Of a stretch of 64,000 nt of DNA, positions 35,615 through 43,170 are shown piece after piece (position 1 is the first letter of the stretch; each line of letters starts with the position of its first letter). A model generated the notes under the pieces. The model did not search any database. It was not told where the DNA came from and was given only the letters and a program-made list of their open reading frames with translations. Location: positions 1 through 64,000 of the forward strand of contig CAINND010000114.1 in NCBI GenBank assembly GCA_903851035.1, read 5' to 3'. This DNA is from an uncultured Acidobacteriota bacterium (GTDB lineage: Bacteria > Acidobacteriota > Terriglobia > Terriglobales > Acidobacteriaceae). The translations under genes and the position numbers were made by a program.

Positions 35615-36901
35615 TTATGCCTCGCGGCCCTGCCATGCGCTGGCGGCAATCACCATGGTGACCAGTTGGACCACCACAATCAGCGCCACGCAGGCCTTCC
35701 ACTGACCGTAGCGCCATAGCATCCCCGGCACCACTCCGGCTACGCTCCCGCCCAGGTAGTAGAACATCACATACAGCCCGGCGGCGGAGGCGCGTCCACC
35801 GCTGCGAGCCTCGCGCTGAATATAGCTTGACGCCGCTGACTGGCATACGAAAACTCCCGAGCTGCACAGCGTAAGCCCCACCAGCACCGCCCACAGATGC
35901 GGTACCAGTGTCAGCAGCACTCCGGCAATGCCGCCCGCAACCGAGCCCACCAGCGCCGTGCGCGAACCCACATGCGAGATCCACACTCCGCCCAGTGGCG
36001 TGATGATCAGTCCCACCAGGTACACCATGAACAGCGCGCTCAGCTCCGCCGGCGAAAGCAGGAATGGCGGCGCCGCCATGTAAAACGTCACATAGGTAAA
36101 CGTGGCCACCAGGGTAAACAGCACATTGAATCCCACGGCGTAGGTGGCCAGCAGTTGCGGATTCCGCAGGTGATGCAGAAAGCCCGGTCCATTCGACGCG
36201 ACCGAAGGTGCCAGCGGAGTATCCGGCGGCAGCCAGCGCCACAACACGACGCCGAAAACCAGATCCAGCGCTCCGATGCAAACAAAGCCCACGCGCCAGC
36301 TGGGCTGCACAAAAGGAACCAGTGCATGCGTGGCCGCCACACCGGTGAAAAAGCGTCCCAGGAAACCGCCCAGCACCGTGCCGCTCACATAAATGGACAT
36401 CACGCGCGCCACCTGGTGCCGTGGCCACTCCTCGGTGATGTAGGCGATCGTCACGCCGAATATGCCCGGCATCACCAGCCCCTGGAAGAAGCGCCACACC
36501 ACCAATTGATGAAGTCCGTTGGCGGTAGCAGTGCCAATTGTGGGCACGGCCAGCAGATAGATTGCCCATACGATGACCCGCCTACGCCCAACGCGCTCGG
36601 CCAGCCATCCGCAGAAGGGCGCGCTCAGGGCCACGCCCAGCGTTGCCGCACTCACCGTGCGCCCAACGGCGGCCTTGCTGGCGTGGAAGAGTTCTTCGAA
36701 GAGTGGCAGCAGCGGCTGCGTGGCGTACAGGTTGAAGAAGCATCCAATGCCGGCCAGGGTGACTGCCACCACGGCCATCGCGTTCAGGTCGTAGAAGCTA
36801 GTCGGCGCCGCCAGATCGCCGGCCGCGGACTGCCCGGCCGCCATGACGGCATCGGCCGTCTCATCGGCAGCAAGGTTCTCAAGATCAGGAAATTCAGGCA
36901 T
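35615..36901 (-). CDS. MFS transporter (YnfM-like)
   Basis: The 428-residue protein has a hydrophilic N-terminal tail of about 40 residues and about 12 membrane segments. Motif-A-like GWLAERVGRRRVIVW lies after the second segment, and RFFQGLVMPGIFGVTIAYITEEW in the fourth matches the YnfM/Bcr-CflA-like subgroup. The substrate is not predictable; this subgroup exports drugs or small metabolites such as arabinose or purines. It is oriented toward tRNA-Arg with only a weak hairpin between them. Confidence 0.85.
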   Translation of the reverse strand: MPEFPDLENLAADETADAVMAAGQSAAGDLAAPTSFYDLNAMAVVAVTLAGIGCFFNLYATQPLLPLFEELFHASKAAVGRTVSAATLGVALSAPFCGWLAERVGRRRVIVWAIYLLAVPTIGTATANGLHQLVVWRFFQGLVMPGIFGVTIAYITEEWPRHQVARVMSIYVSGTVLGGFLGRFFTGVAATHALVPFVQPSWRVGFVCIGALDLVFGVVLWRWLPPDTPLAPSVASNGPGFLHHLRNPQLLATYAVGFNVLFTLVATFTYVTFYMAAPPFLLSPAELSALFMVYLVGLIITPLGGVWISHVGSRTALVGSVAGGIAGVLLTLVPHLWAVLVGLTLCSSGVFVCQSAASSYIQREARSGGRASAAGLYVMFYYLGGSVAGVVPGMLWRYGQWKACVALIVVVQLVTMVIAASAWQGREA

Positions 36902-36965
36902 GGGACTCTACTTCAGGGTACCACTATGGAAGTTCCACGGGGAGAGGACGCGCCGTGGCCGCAGG

Positions 36966-37289
36966 CTACAGGAAGCGCAGCCCGATGCAGTGCTCGCTGA
37001 TGCGCCGCACCTCGACATACACATCGGTCATGTTGCCCGTTGCGGGCTCCACAATGGTCAGCATGAGTTGCTGGCCCTTGACCAGGGCCAGCCGCGCCCA
37101 GGGCGAGGCTGGATCCAGCAGCATGCCGCCGCCGCTGGTCTCCACCACGCGCCCCATCTCGTTGCCGTGCACGTCCAGGGCGAAGGCCGCAGCAGGCACA
37201 CCGACGCGCTCAAAGCGGCGGCGTTCCACCAGCGGCTTCACCTTCTCCGGCACGGCCACATCGGCCGCTTTCTTTTTTCGTACGGCCAT
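36966..37289 (-). CDS. Single-domain PilZ protein
   Basis: The 107-residue protein has a basic N-terminus (AVRKKKA) and a PilZ domain: arginine motif RRRFERV (residues about 25-31) and the downstream motif ETSGGGML, where the usual D/N-x-S-x-x-G reads E-T-S-G-G-G. PilZ domains bind cyclic di-GMP. The D to E change may weaken binding. The gene lies 34 bases downstream of an acyl-CoA dehydrogenase gene in the same direction and could be cotranscribed with it. The start at 37289 is chosen because the longer frame runs back into the dehydrogenase gene. Confidence 0.75.
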   Translation of the reverse strand: MAVRKKKAADVAVPEKVKPLVERRRFERVGVPAAAFALDVHGNEMGRVVETSGGGMLLDPASPWARLALVKGQQLMLTIVEPATGNMTDVYVEVRRISEHCIGLRFL

Positions 37290-37323
37290 GGTTCTTATCT
37301 TCCGCCCCGTTGCCGGAGCCGTT

Positions 37324-38502
37324 TTACTTTCCGCCCAGCACCATCTTGGCGATGGTTGCCAGTTGCATGTTCGACGTGCCTTCGTAGATGCTACCAATCT
37401 TTGCGTCGCGATAGAACTTTTCCACCGGATAATCCTTCGTGAATCCGTAGCCGCCAAAGATCTCCACGGCCTGGCTGGCCACCCGTTCGGCCACCTGCGG
37501 AGCCCAAAGCTTGGCCATCGCCGCCTCCTTCAGGAAGCTGTATCCGGCATCCTTCATGCGCGCCGCGTTGTACACCACCAGGCGCAGCGCGGTAATTTCC
37601 GTGGCCATCTGCGCCAGTTCAAACTGCACCGCCTGGAAGCTCGAAATCGGCTGGCCGAACTGCTTGCGCTCCTTTGAGTACTTGACCGCGGCCTCAAAGG
37701 CTCCCTGCGCCAGCCCCAGCATCTGCGCGGCAATGCCGATGCGGCCTTCGTTCAGGGTCTCAATGGCAACCTTGTAGCCCTTGCCGACTTCGCCCAGCAG
37801 GTTTTCCTTGGGTACCTTGCAGTCCTCAAAGATCAGTTCCGTGGTGCTGCTGGCACGGATGCCCAGCTTGTCTTCCTTTTTGCCCACCGTAAAGCCCGGG
37901 AAGCCCTTTTCCACGATGAAGGCCGTGATGCCCTTGTATCCCGCCGAGGGGTCCACCGTCGTGATCACGATGAACAGGTTGGACTCCTTGCCGTTGGTGA
38001 TCCACAGCTTCTGGCCATTCAGTAGCCAGTGGTCGCCCTTGTCTTCGGCGCGGGTGCTGAGCGCAAAGGCGTCGCTGCCGGCTCCGGCCTCGCTCAGTGC
38101 ATAGCTGCCTACCCACTCGTTGGCCATCTTGGGCAGATACTTCTTCTTCTGCTCCTCATTGCCCCAGCGGATCAGCGCGTTGTTCACCAGCGTGTTCTGC
38201 ACGTCCACCAGCACTCCCACCGAAGGATCGACGCGACTCAGCTCTTCCACGGCCAGAATGGCCTCAAAGAACGATCCACCGCCGCCGCCGTACTGCTCGG
38301 GAATCTCGATGCCCATCAATCCGAGCTGATGAAACTGCTCCACCAGCGCGTGATCCATCACGCCCTTCTCGTCCATTTCCTTGACGAGTGGGCCAATCGA
38401 TTCTTCGGCAAACTTGCGGATGTTGTCGCGGAAAAGCTGCTCGTCCTCGCTGAGAACCAGCAGCGGCATGGGAGCGCCTTCGCGCCCGGCATTCGTGGTC
38501 AT
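37324..38502 (-). CDS. Acyl-CoA dehydrogenase
   Basis: The 392-residue flavoprotein has the signature ALSEAGAGSDAFALST (FAD/substrate loop), GTVGKKEDKLGIRASST-type beta-domain sequence, and GGYGFTKDYPVEKFYRDAKIGSIYEGTSNMQ, where the Glu before GTSN is the catalytic base of short/medium-chain and butyryl-CoA dehydrogenases. It oxidises acyl-CoA to enoyl-CoA and passes electrons to ETF. With ptb-buk in the same window it could belong to short-chain acyl-CoA metabolism, but they are 6 kb apart. The start is the ATG at 38502 (MTTNAGREG); a methionine six codons upstream is also open. Confidence 0.93.
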   Translation of the reverse strand: MTTNAGREGAPMPLLVLSEDEQLFRDNIRKFAEESIGPLVKEMDEKGVMDHALVEQFHQLGLMGIEIPEQYGGGGGSFFEAILAVEELSRVDPSVGVLVDVQNTLVNNALIRWGNEEQKKKYLPKMANEWVGSYALSEAGAGSDAFALSTRAEDKGDHWLLNGQKLWITNGKESNLFIVITTVDPSAGYKGITAFIVEKGFPGFTVGKKEDKLGIRASSTTELIFEDCKVPKENLLGEVGKGYKVAIETLNEGRIGIAAQMLGLAQGAFEAAVKYSKERKQFGQPISSFQAVQFELAQMATEITALRLVVYNAARMKDAGYSFLKEAAMAKLWAPQVAERVASQAVEIFGGYGFTKDYPVEKFYRDAKIGSIYEGTSNMQLATIAKMVLGGK

Positions 38503-38613
38503 AGCTATACCCAGCCTCACATTTGTGTAGATGACAGACCGGCGATTGTATCAGTTCTGGGGATGGCTGCAATGAAAGGATTACGGACGTGCGGGAGCGA
38601 GAAAGGCCTTGCC

Positions 38614-39489
38614 CTACCGGCCAACAACCTTCAGCTTTTCACCATCCAGCAAACGGCGATACTGTGCCCTTGCGTGCACCGCCCATGGGCCCTGGCAATC
38701 CAGCTTGAGATAGGCGCGCCAGTGGTGCATCGCCTGCCGCGGCTGCCGGGCCCGTTCGTAGGCCAGCGCCAGGTTATAGTGTGCGTCGGCGTAGGTGGGC
38801 GCCAGGTGCAGAGCGCTCTTGTAGGCCGCTATCGCCTCTTCCAGGCGCTGTGTCTCGTCCAGCACGTTGCCCAGGTCAAAGTAGGCCAGCGCGTAGCGTG
38901 GATCGCTCTCTATGGCCCGGCGATAGTGTGTCTCCGCCAGTTCGTAGTCGCTCTGGTTGTAGTAAAGCGTGCCCAGGTTGATGTGCGCCGGCGCGTAGTT
39001 GTCGTCCTGCTTCAGCACCTTCTTGTAACAGGCAATGGCCTCATCGGCCGTCTCGGGATCTTCTTCCAGGGCCACGCCGCGGGCAAACAGCGCGGCAACC
39101 GTCTGCGGAGCCGGCATCGGGCGGAATCCCTTGTCCGTCTCCAACACCTTGCCGCTGTCGTCAAAGTCCATCACGAACTGGCCGTCAATCGGGTCCAGCG
39201 CGCGCCCCTCGGTGCGGAAGGCCACCCGCGAGCCAATGGAGAACGAGCCTGCTTCCAGCAATGGGTTCTCCATCCCGGCCACGCGCTCCTGCATAGCGTG
39301 GAGCGACGCCAGGATGGTCGCGCTCTTCACGCGCTTGGCGCGCAGGTCGCGCACCTTCTTTACCTGTAGGAGGTCGAAAAAGGAGAAGCTGTCGCCGACG
39401 GCTATCAGTCCCGCGCGCTGCCAGCCGCTCAACTGCCGGGCCGTGATGCGCAGGATCCTCAGTACATCCGTTCGTTGAAAGTCAGTCAC
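38614..39489 (-). CDS. MerR-type helix-turn-helix protein fused to TPR repeats
   Basis: The 291-residue protein begins with a MerR-like winged helix (residues about 6-70: VLRILRITARQLSGWQRAGLI ... FSFFDLLQVKKVRDLRAK). A linker of about 75 residues follows. About three or four tetratricopeptide repeats span roughly residues 145-275 (YAPAHINLGTLYYNQSDYELAETHYRRAIE, YALAYFDLGNVLDETQRLEEAI, YADAHYNLALAYERA). The fusion suggests a regulator whose DNA binding is controlled by a protein partner. It is upstream of the acyl-CoA dehydrogenase gene but separated by about 110 bp. Target genes are unknown. Confidence 0.85.
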   Translation of the reverse strand: MTDFQRTDVLRILRITARQLSGWQRAGLIAVGDSFSFFDLLQVKKVRDLRAKRVKSATILASLHAMQERVAGMENPLLEAGSFSIGSRVAFRTEGRALDPIDGQFVMDFDDSGKVLETDKGFRPMPAPQTVAALFARGVALEEDPETADEAIACYKKVLKQDDNYAPAHINLGTLYYNQSDYELAETHYRRAIESDPRYALAYFDLGNVLDETQRLEEAIAAYKSALHLAPTYADAHYNLALAYERARQPRQAMHHWRAYLKLDCQGPWAVHARAQYRRLLDGEKLKVVGR

Positions 39490-39633
39490 GGTTTGTGCCG
39501 GGCTCCAATTTCTCGGCCATTATCGCCAGCACGCGACGGTGAAAGCAAGCGGAAACTCCACACTCCCCTGCTTAAGCTCATGCAAATATGCACTTTGCAC
39601 AACTGGCTAGGCACTTTCACCACCCACCGACTC

Positions 39634-39663
39634 TTTACACTCGCCTTGCCCACCCTTTACTAT
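39634..39663 (+). promoter_or_regulatory. Promoter of tRNA-Thr
   Basis: TTTACA (39634-39639) and TACTAT (39658-39663) with an 18-base spacer end 13 bases before the tRNA 5' end. Confidence 0.65.
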
Positions 39664-39676
39664 GGATTCAGGTCAT

Positions 39677-39752
39677 GCCGACGTAGCTCAGTTGGTAGAG
39701 CAGCCGATTCGTAATCGGCAGGTCACCAGTTCAAGTCTGGTCGTCGGCTCCA
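39677..39752 (+). tRNA. tRNA-Thr (CGT)
   Basis: Acceptor GCCGACG pairs with CGTCGGC. The anticodon stem-loop CCGAT-TCGTAAT-CGG gives anticodon CGT, T-arm ACCAG-TTCAAGT-CTGGT is complete, and TCCA ends the gene with encoded CCA. Confidence 0.95.
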
Positions 39753-39766
39753 GAAGATTTCCAGCG

Positions 39767-39800
39767 CGCCTCGTCCATCGGACGGGGCGTTTCGCTTTTG
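39767..39800 (+). terminator. Rho-independent terminator after tRNA-Thr
   Basis: GCCTCGTCC / GGACGGGGC stem (one G-T pair, 3-nt loop) followed by GTTTCGCTTTT. Confidence 0.7.
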
Positions 39801-39911
39801 CCTTCATCACCGCCAACAATTCTCTCTGCCTTCGCATTTCGCTCACGCATCGAAGATCACTCAAGCGCATTGTTTCTTGTGCGACTCTCACAAAAAACCT
39901 CCGCGCAAACG

Positions 39912-39943
39912 AAAAGGCCGCCCGGCAACTGGGCGACCTTTCC
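39912..39943 (-). terminator. Probable bidirectional terminator hairpin
   Basis: AAAGGTCGCCC / GGGCGGCCTTTT pairs with one mismatch around a short loop. On the minus strand it is followed by CTTTTCGTTT, and on the plus strand by CCTTTCCTTC. It could end minus-strand transcription from the gene at 40160. Confidence 0.5.
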
Positions 39944-40090
39944 TTCAAGGGAGAATAGTTCCAACGGAGGCTAGACCGTCAAAACTTTCTGAACAAATAC
40001 TATGAGCCTTGAAAACCGAGTGTCAAGCGATTTTATAGAATTAAATGTCTTTATTATCAATAACTTAACTTTTAGCCCAAGATTCTCTCT

Positions 40091-40107
40091 GTGACATAAT
40101 TTGTCAC
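40091..40107. repeat. Inverted repeat GTGACA-N5-TGTCAC in AT-rich spacer
   Basis: A perfect 6-bp inverted repeat with a 5-base AT-rich centre, typical in size for a dimeric regulator site. It resembles but does not match the CRP consensus (TGTGA-N6-TCACA). The nearest plus-strand gene starts more than 1.3 kb away, so its target is unclear. Confidence 0.4.
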
Positions 40108-40159
40108 TCGACGGCCTCTCCGACCCCTAAATGGTTGCCTGAAATCAGCTTAGGTCCTA

Positions 40160-41299
40160 TCAGTGACGATCCAGGTCGAGCCGAATCATCTTGCCATCGT
40201 CCGCGATTTCGCCCTTCTTTTTGCCCCACAAACGGGGCATAACCACCCGGCCAAAGCCAAACATCAGTCCCAGGCCCACCGAAATGAGGAAGAGAACGAA
40301 GGCCAGCGTCAGTCCGGCGACCACCAATCCGCCGATGTTGTCGCGCTTGGCCTGCCCCGTGTCCTGGTTCCAGGTAACGCTGGCATCGTAGTTAATGGAG
40401 GCGAGAACGCGCTCGGCATCACGCCTTGAGATCTGTCCGCGCACCAGTGCCACGATCGGTCCCGTGCGCTTTACCACCATGGTCGCGCCCGTTGCGGGCT
40501 GCAACTGCTGGTAGGCCGCCAGCCGCTCAATGGCGATGATGTGCGTGGGGTATTCGGTCAGCAGAATCTCTGCCGAAGCTGGGCCGTCTCCGTTCAACCG
40601 CGCCCACAGCAGGCGGGGATTCTTCTCAAAGTTGATGAGCCCGGCCGGTATATCAAGATTCAGCGCCGCATAGGCCGCCGCGCCGATGACAAAGTGCGCC
40701 GACTCCGGTACCAGTTGCTTGCGTGGCAGCCGTCCGGGCAGCGTGGGCAGCTCCGATGCAGGCCCCGCGGCCTTGGGCAGCATGCCGGCCAGCTCGCGCA
40801 TCTGCGCGCCGCTCATCGCCGTCAGCTGTGTAAACTGCGCGTCCACCAGCAGGTTGCCCTGCAGGAACATCACTCGCTCATTCAGCGAGGCCGCCAGTTG
40901 CCCGATGTCTTCCTTCTGCATGCGCGGCTGCCGATAGTAGGTGAATGCCGCATAGGCCCCTTCGGCGTCGGCAAAGCGCGCCGCGCGCAAGGTCAGGGTG
41001 CGCTGTCCGTCCTTAGGATTCGCAGAGTTTGTGTCGATGACTTTGTAGGTGGCAATCTCGAAGTCGGCAAAGCGGTCTTCCGCCAGCACCGCTGCGCTGG
41101 TGGCGTCAAGCTGGCGCGGATCGCTGCCCTTCTGCGCCGTGCCCGTCTGCTCCCACCCGGCAAAGGCCGCGGGCAGAATCGACGCCTGCGCCGCCGGCTT
41201 CTCCGTAGCGGCTTTGGGCTGCGCGGCAAAGGCCGGAATGCAGAGTGCGGCCAGCGCCAGCACACAACCCGCATTGCGTAGAAAAGCTCTCATCATCAC
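40160..41299 (-). CDS. Membrane-anchored secreted protein (possibly DUF6599 family)
   Basis: The 379-residue product has a signal peptide (CVLALAALCIPAFA). An extracytoplasmic domain starts near SILPAAFAGWEQTGTAQKGSDP and includes FADAEGAYAAFTYYRQPRM. The C-terminal membrane segment (IGGLVVAGLTLAFVLFLISVGLGLMFGFG) has a short basic tail. The pattern matches an uncharacterised acidobacterial family that I believe is labelled DUF6599; this label is from memory. No catalytic motif is seen. ATGs at 41299, 41296 and 41293 are equally possible starts. Confidence 0.65.
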   Translation of the reverse strand: MMMRAFLRNAGCVLALAALCIPAFAAQPKAATEKPAAQASILPAAFAGWEQTGTAQKGSDPRQLDATSAAVLAEDRFADFEIATYKVIDTNSANPKDGQRTLTLRAARFADAEGAYAAFTYYRQPRMQKEDIGQLAASLNERVMFLQGNLLVDAQFTQLTAMSGAQMRELAGMLPKAAGPASELPTLPGRLPRKQLVPESAHFVIGAAAYAALNLDIPAGLINFEKNPRLLWARLNGDGPASAEILLTEYPTHIIAIERLAAYQQLQPATGATMVVKRTGPIVALVRGQISRRDAERVLASINYDASVTWNQDTGQAKRDNIGGLVVAGLTLAFVLFLISVGLGLMFGFGRVVMPRLWGKKKGEIADDGKMIRLDLDRH

Positions 41300-41466
41300 A
41301 CCATCACCCTGTATCTATTAGACCACGCCGGGCGCGCTAAGGTTCCCGGCCCGGCCCCGGCGCGATGCCGCATGGTATTCTTAATACATACAGTGCGTCC
41401 CGCCCCCTTTTTTTGCAGGCAGTCCAGCACAATCCAGACACAAAGGTTTCGGACAAAAGACCCAAG

Positions 41467-43095
41467 ATGATTTCTGTTTCCAACGTTTCCATGCGCTACG
41501 GCGCCAAAGTTCTGTTCGAGGATGTCTCCACGGCCTTTACGCCGGGGCGCCGCTACGGCCTCACTGGCCCGAATGGCGCGGGCAAGTCCACCTTCATGAA
41601 GCTGCTGACCGGCGAATTGGAGGCGCAGAAGGGCACCGTTGTGCGTCCGCGCAAGTTCGGCGTGCTCAGCCAGGATCAGTTTGCCTTTGACGCCTATCGC
41701 GTCATCGACACGGTCATCATGGGCAACCGCCGCCTGTGGAATGCCATGGAAGAGCGCGAGAAGCTCTACTCCAAGGCCGAACTGACCGACGCGGACGGCA
41801 TGCGCCTGGGCGAGCTGGAAGGCGTGGTGGGCGAAGAGGACGGCTACAGCGCGGAAAGCGACGCCGCCATGCTGCTCGATGGCCTCGATCTGCCTGAGTC
41901 CAAGCACGACCTGAAGATGGCCGAGTTACAGGGTGGCGAGAAGGTTCGCGTGTTGCTGGCGCAGGCGCTTTTCGGCCATCCCGGCGCACTGCTGCTGGAT
42001 GAGCCTACCAACCACCTCGATCTCGACTCCATCCACTGGCTGCAGGATTTCCTCGTTCACTACGACGGCGTGCTCATCGTCATCTCGCACGATCGCCACT
42101 TCCTCAACAGCGTCTGCACCCACATCGCGGACATCGATTACGAGACCATCATCACCTACACCGGCACCTACGACGACATGGTGCTGGCCAAGACCCAGGT
42201 GCGCTCGCAGATTGAATCGCAGAACGCGCAGCGCGAGAAGAAGATCTCGCAGCTCAACGACTTCATCGCGCGCTTTTCGGCCGGCACGCGCTCCAGCCAG
42301 GTGCAGTCCCGCCGCAAGGAAGTGGAGCGCCTGCAACTGACCGAACTGGCCAGGTCCAACATCCAGCGCCCCTACATCAAGTTCGACCAGAAGCGCCCCA
42401 GCGGCAAGCATATTCTGGAGATTGAAAAGCTCAGCAAGAATTACGACGGCGCCGAGGTGGTCCGCCACTTCACCAGCAGCATCACCCGTGGAGAAAAGAT
42501 CGGGCTGATGGGCCGCAACGGCGCCGGTAAAACCACGCTGCTCCAGGCCCTGCTGGCCAACTCGCCCACCACTCCCATGAAGGAGCTGCGCGAGACCAGC
42601 GGTTACGAAGGCGACTTCGTCAGCTCGGGCCAGGTCATCTGGGGTCACGAGGCTTCGGTCGGATACTTCGCGCAGGATCACCGCTCCCTGATTACGCATG
42701 GCATGACGGCCTTTGAGTGGCTGCACCTGTGGGATCCGGGCGCGGCCGACGAGGAAATCCGCGGCCTGCTGGGCATGATGATGTTTGCCCGCGACGAGGG
42801 CAACAAGAAGACCAACGTGCTCAGCGGCGGAGAGACCGCGCGCCTGCTCTTCTGCAAGCTGATGCTGCAAAAGCCCAACGTGCTGGTGCTGGACGAGCCG
42901 ACGAACCATCTCGACCTCGAGTCCATCAACGCGTTGAACATTGCCCTTCAGCGTTATCCCGGCACGGTGCTGCTGGCCACGCATGATCACGATTTGATTG
43001 ACGAGGTCGCCACGCGCATCTGGCACTTCGGCAAGGATCACCACATCATCGACTTCAAGGGAACCTACGAGGAATACCAGGCAGTGCACGCCTAG
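41467..43095 (+). CDS. ABC-F family ATPase (YbiT-type)
   Basis: The 542-residue protein has two ABC domains without membrane segments. The first has Walker A GPNGAGKST, a degenerate signature LQGGEKVR and LLLDEPTNHLDLDSIHWL. The second has GRNGAGKTT, LSGGETAR and VLDEPTNHLDLESI. The intervening P-site linker is lysine/arginine-rich (RREKKISQLNDFIARFSAGTRSSQVQSRRKEVERL region). RKFGVLSQDQFAFDAYRVIDTVIMGN matches the YbiT branch. ABC-F proteins bind the ribosomal E site and modulate stalled elongation. The ATG at 41467 is chosen because it begins the canonical MISVSNVSMRYG; longer frames add an unrelated leader. Confidence 0.9.
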   Translation: MISVSNVSMRYGAKVLFEDVSTAFTPGRRYGLTGPNGAGKSTFMKLLTGELEAQKGTVVRPRKFGVLSQDQFAFDAYRVIDTVIMGNRRLWNAMEEREKLYSKAELTDADGMRLGELEGVVGEEDGYSAESDAAMLLDGLDLPESKHDLKMAELQGGEKVRVLLAQALFGHPGALLLDEPTNHLDLDSIHWLQDFLVHYDGVLIVISHDRHFLNSVCTHIADIDYETIITYTGTYDDMVLAKTQVRSQIESQNAQREKKISQLNDFIARFSAGTRSSQVQSRRKEVERLQLTELARSNIQRPYIKFDQKRPSGKHILEIEKLSKNYDGAEVVRHFTSSITRGEKIGLMGRNGAGKTTLLQALLANSPTTPMKELRETSGYEGDFVSSGQVIWGHEASVGYFAQDHRSLITHGMTAFEWLHLWDPGAADEEIRGLLGMMMFARDEGNKKTNVLSGGETARLLFCKLMLQKPNVLVLDEPTNHLDLESINALNIALQRYPGTVLLATHDHDLIDEVATRIWHFGKDHHIIDFKGTYEEYQAVHA

Positions 43096-43125
43096 AATTT
43101 TTCGCAGCGTGTTCGCGATCAACAC

Positions 43126-43154
43126 AAAGGCCCTCCCGCAGGAGGGCCTTTTGC
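43126..43154 (+). terminator. Rho-independent terminator after ABC-F gene
   Basis: AAAGGCCCTCC / GGAGGGCCTTTT stem of at least nine pairs with a 4-nt loop. The symmetric A and T tracts suggest it also stops the convergent amidase transcript. Confidence 0.88.
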
Positions 43155-43170
43155 TTCGCTCTAAGACTGT

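Larger units (their letters stand above)
39753..40159. other. 407-bp intergenic region with two hairpins and an AT-rich core
   Basis: It contains a terminator-like hairpin at 39767-39800, a second hairpin at 39912-39943 and a distinctly AT-rich stretch from about 39960 to 40130. The latter holds the inverted repeat at 40091-40107. No protein-coding frame is convincing; the minus-strand frame reading LEPTTRLELVTCRL is the known artefact of translating a tRNA antisense. Confidence 0.5.

Noticed and set aside
38029-39369. 446-codon plus-strand ORF opposite acyl-CoA dehydrogenase and MerR-TPR gene
   Set aside because: It spans two genuine minus-strand genes and the promoter space between them; its composition is typical of antisense shadow frames.
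39688-39948. Minus-strand ORF encoding ...LEPTTRLELVTCRLRIGCSTN
   Set aside because: The C-terminal part is the antisense translation of tRNA-Thr, a well-known annotation artefact; there is no ribosome site or homology for the rest.
40091-40107. CRP/FNR-type operator
   Set aside because: The inverted repeat has a 5-base rather than 6-base centre relative to CRP half-sites and lies far from any plus-strand start; kept only as an unexplained repeat.
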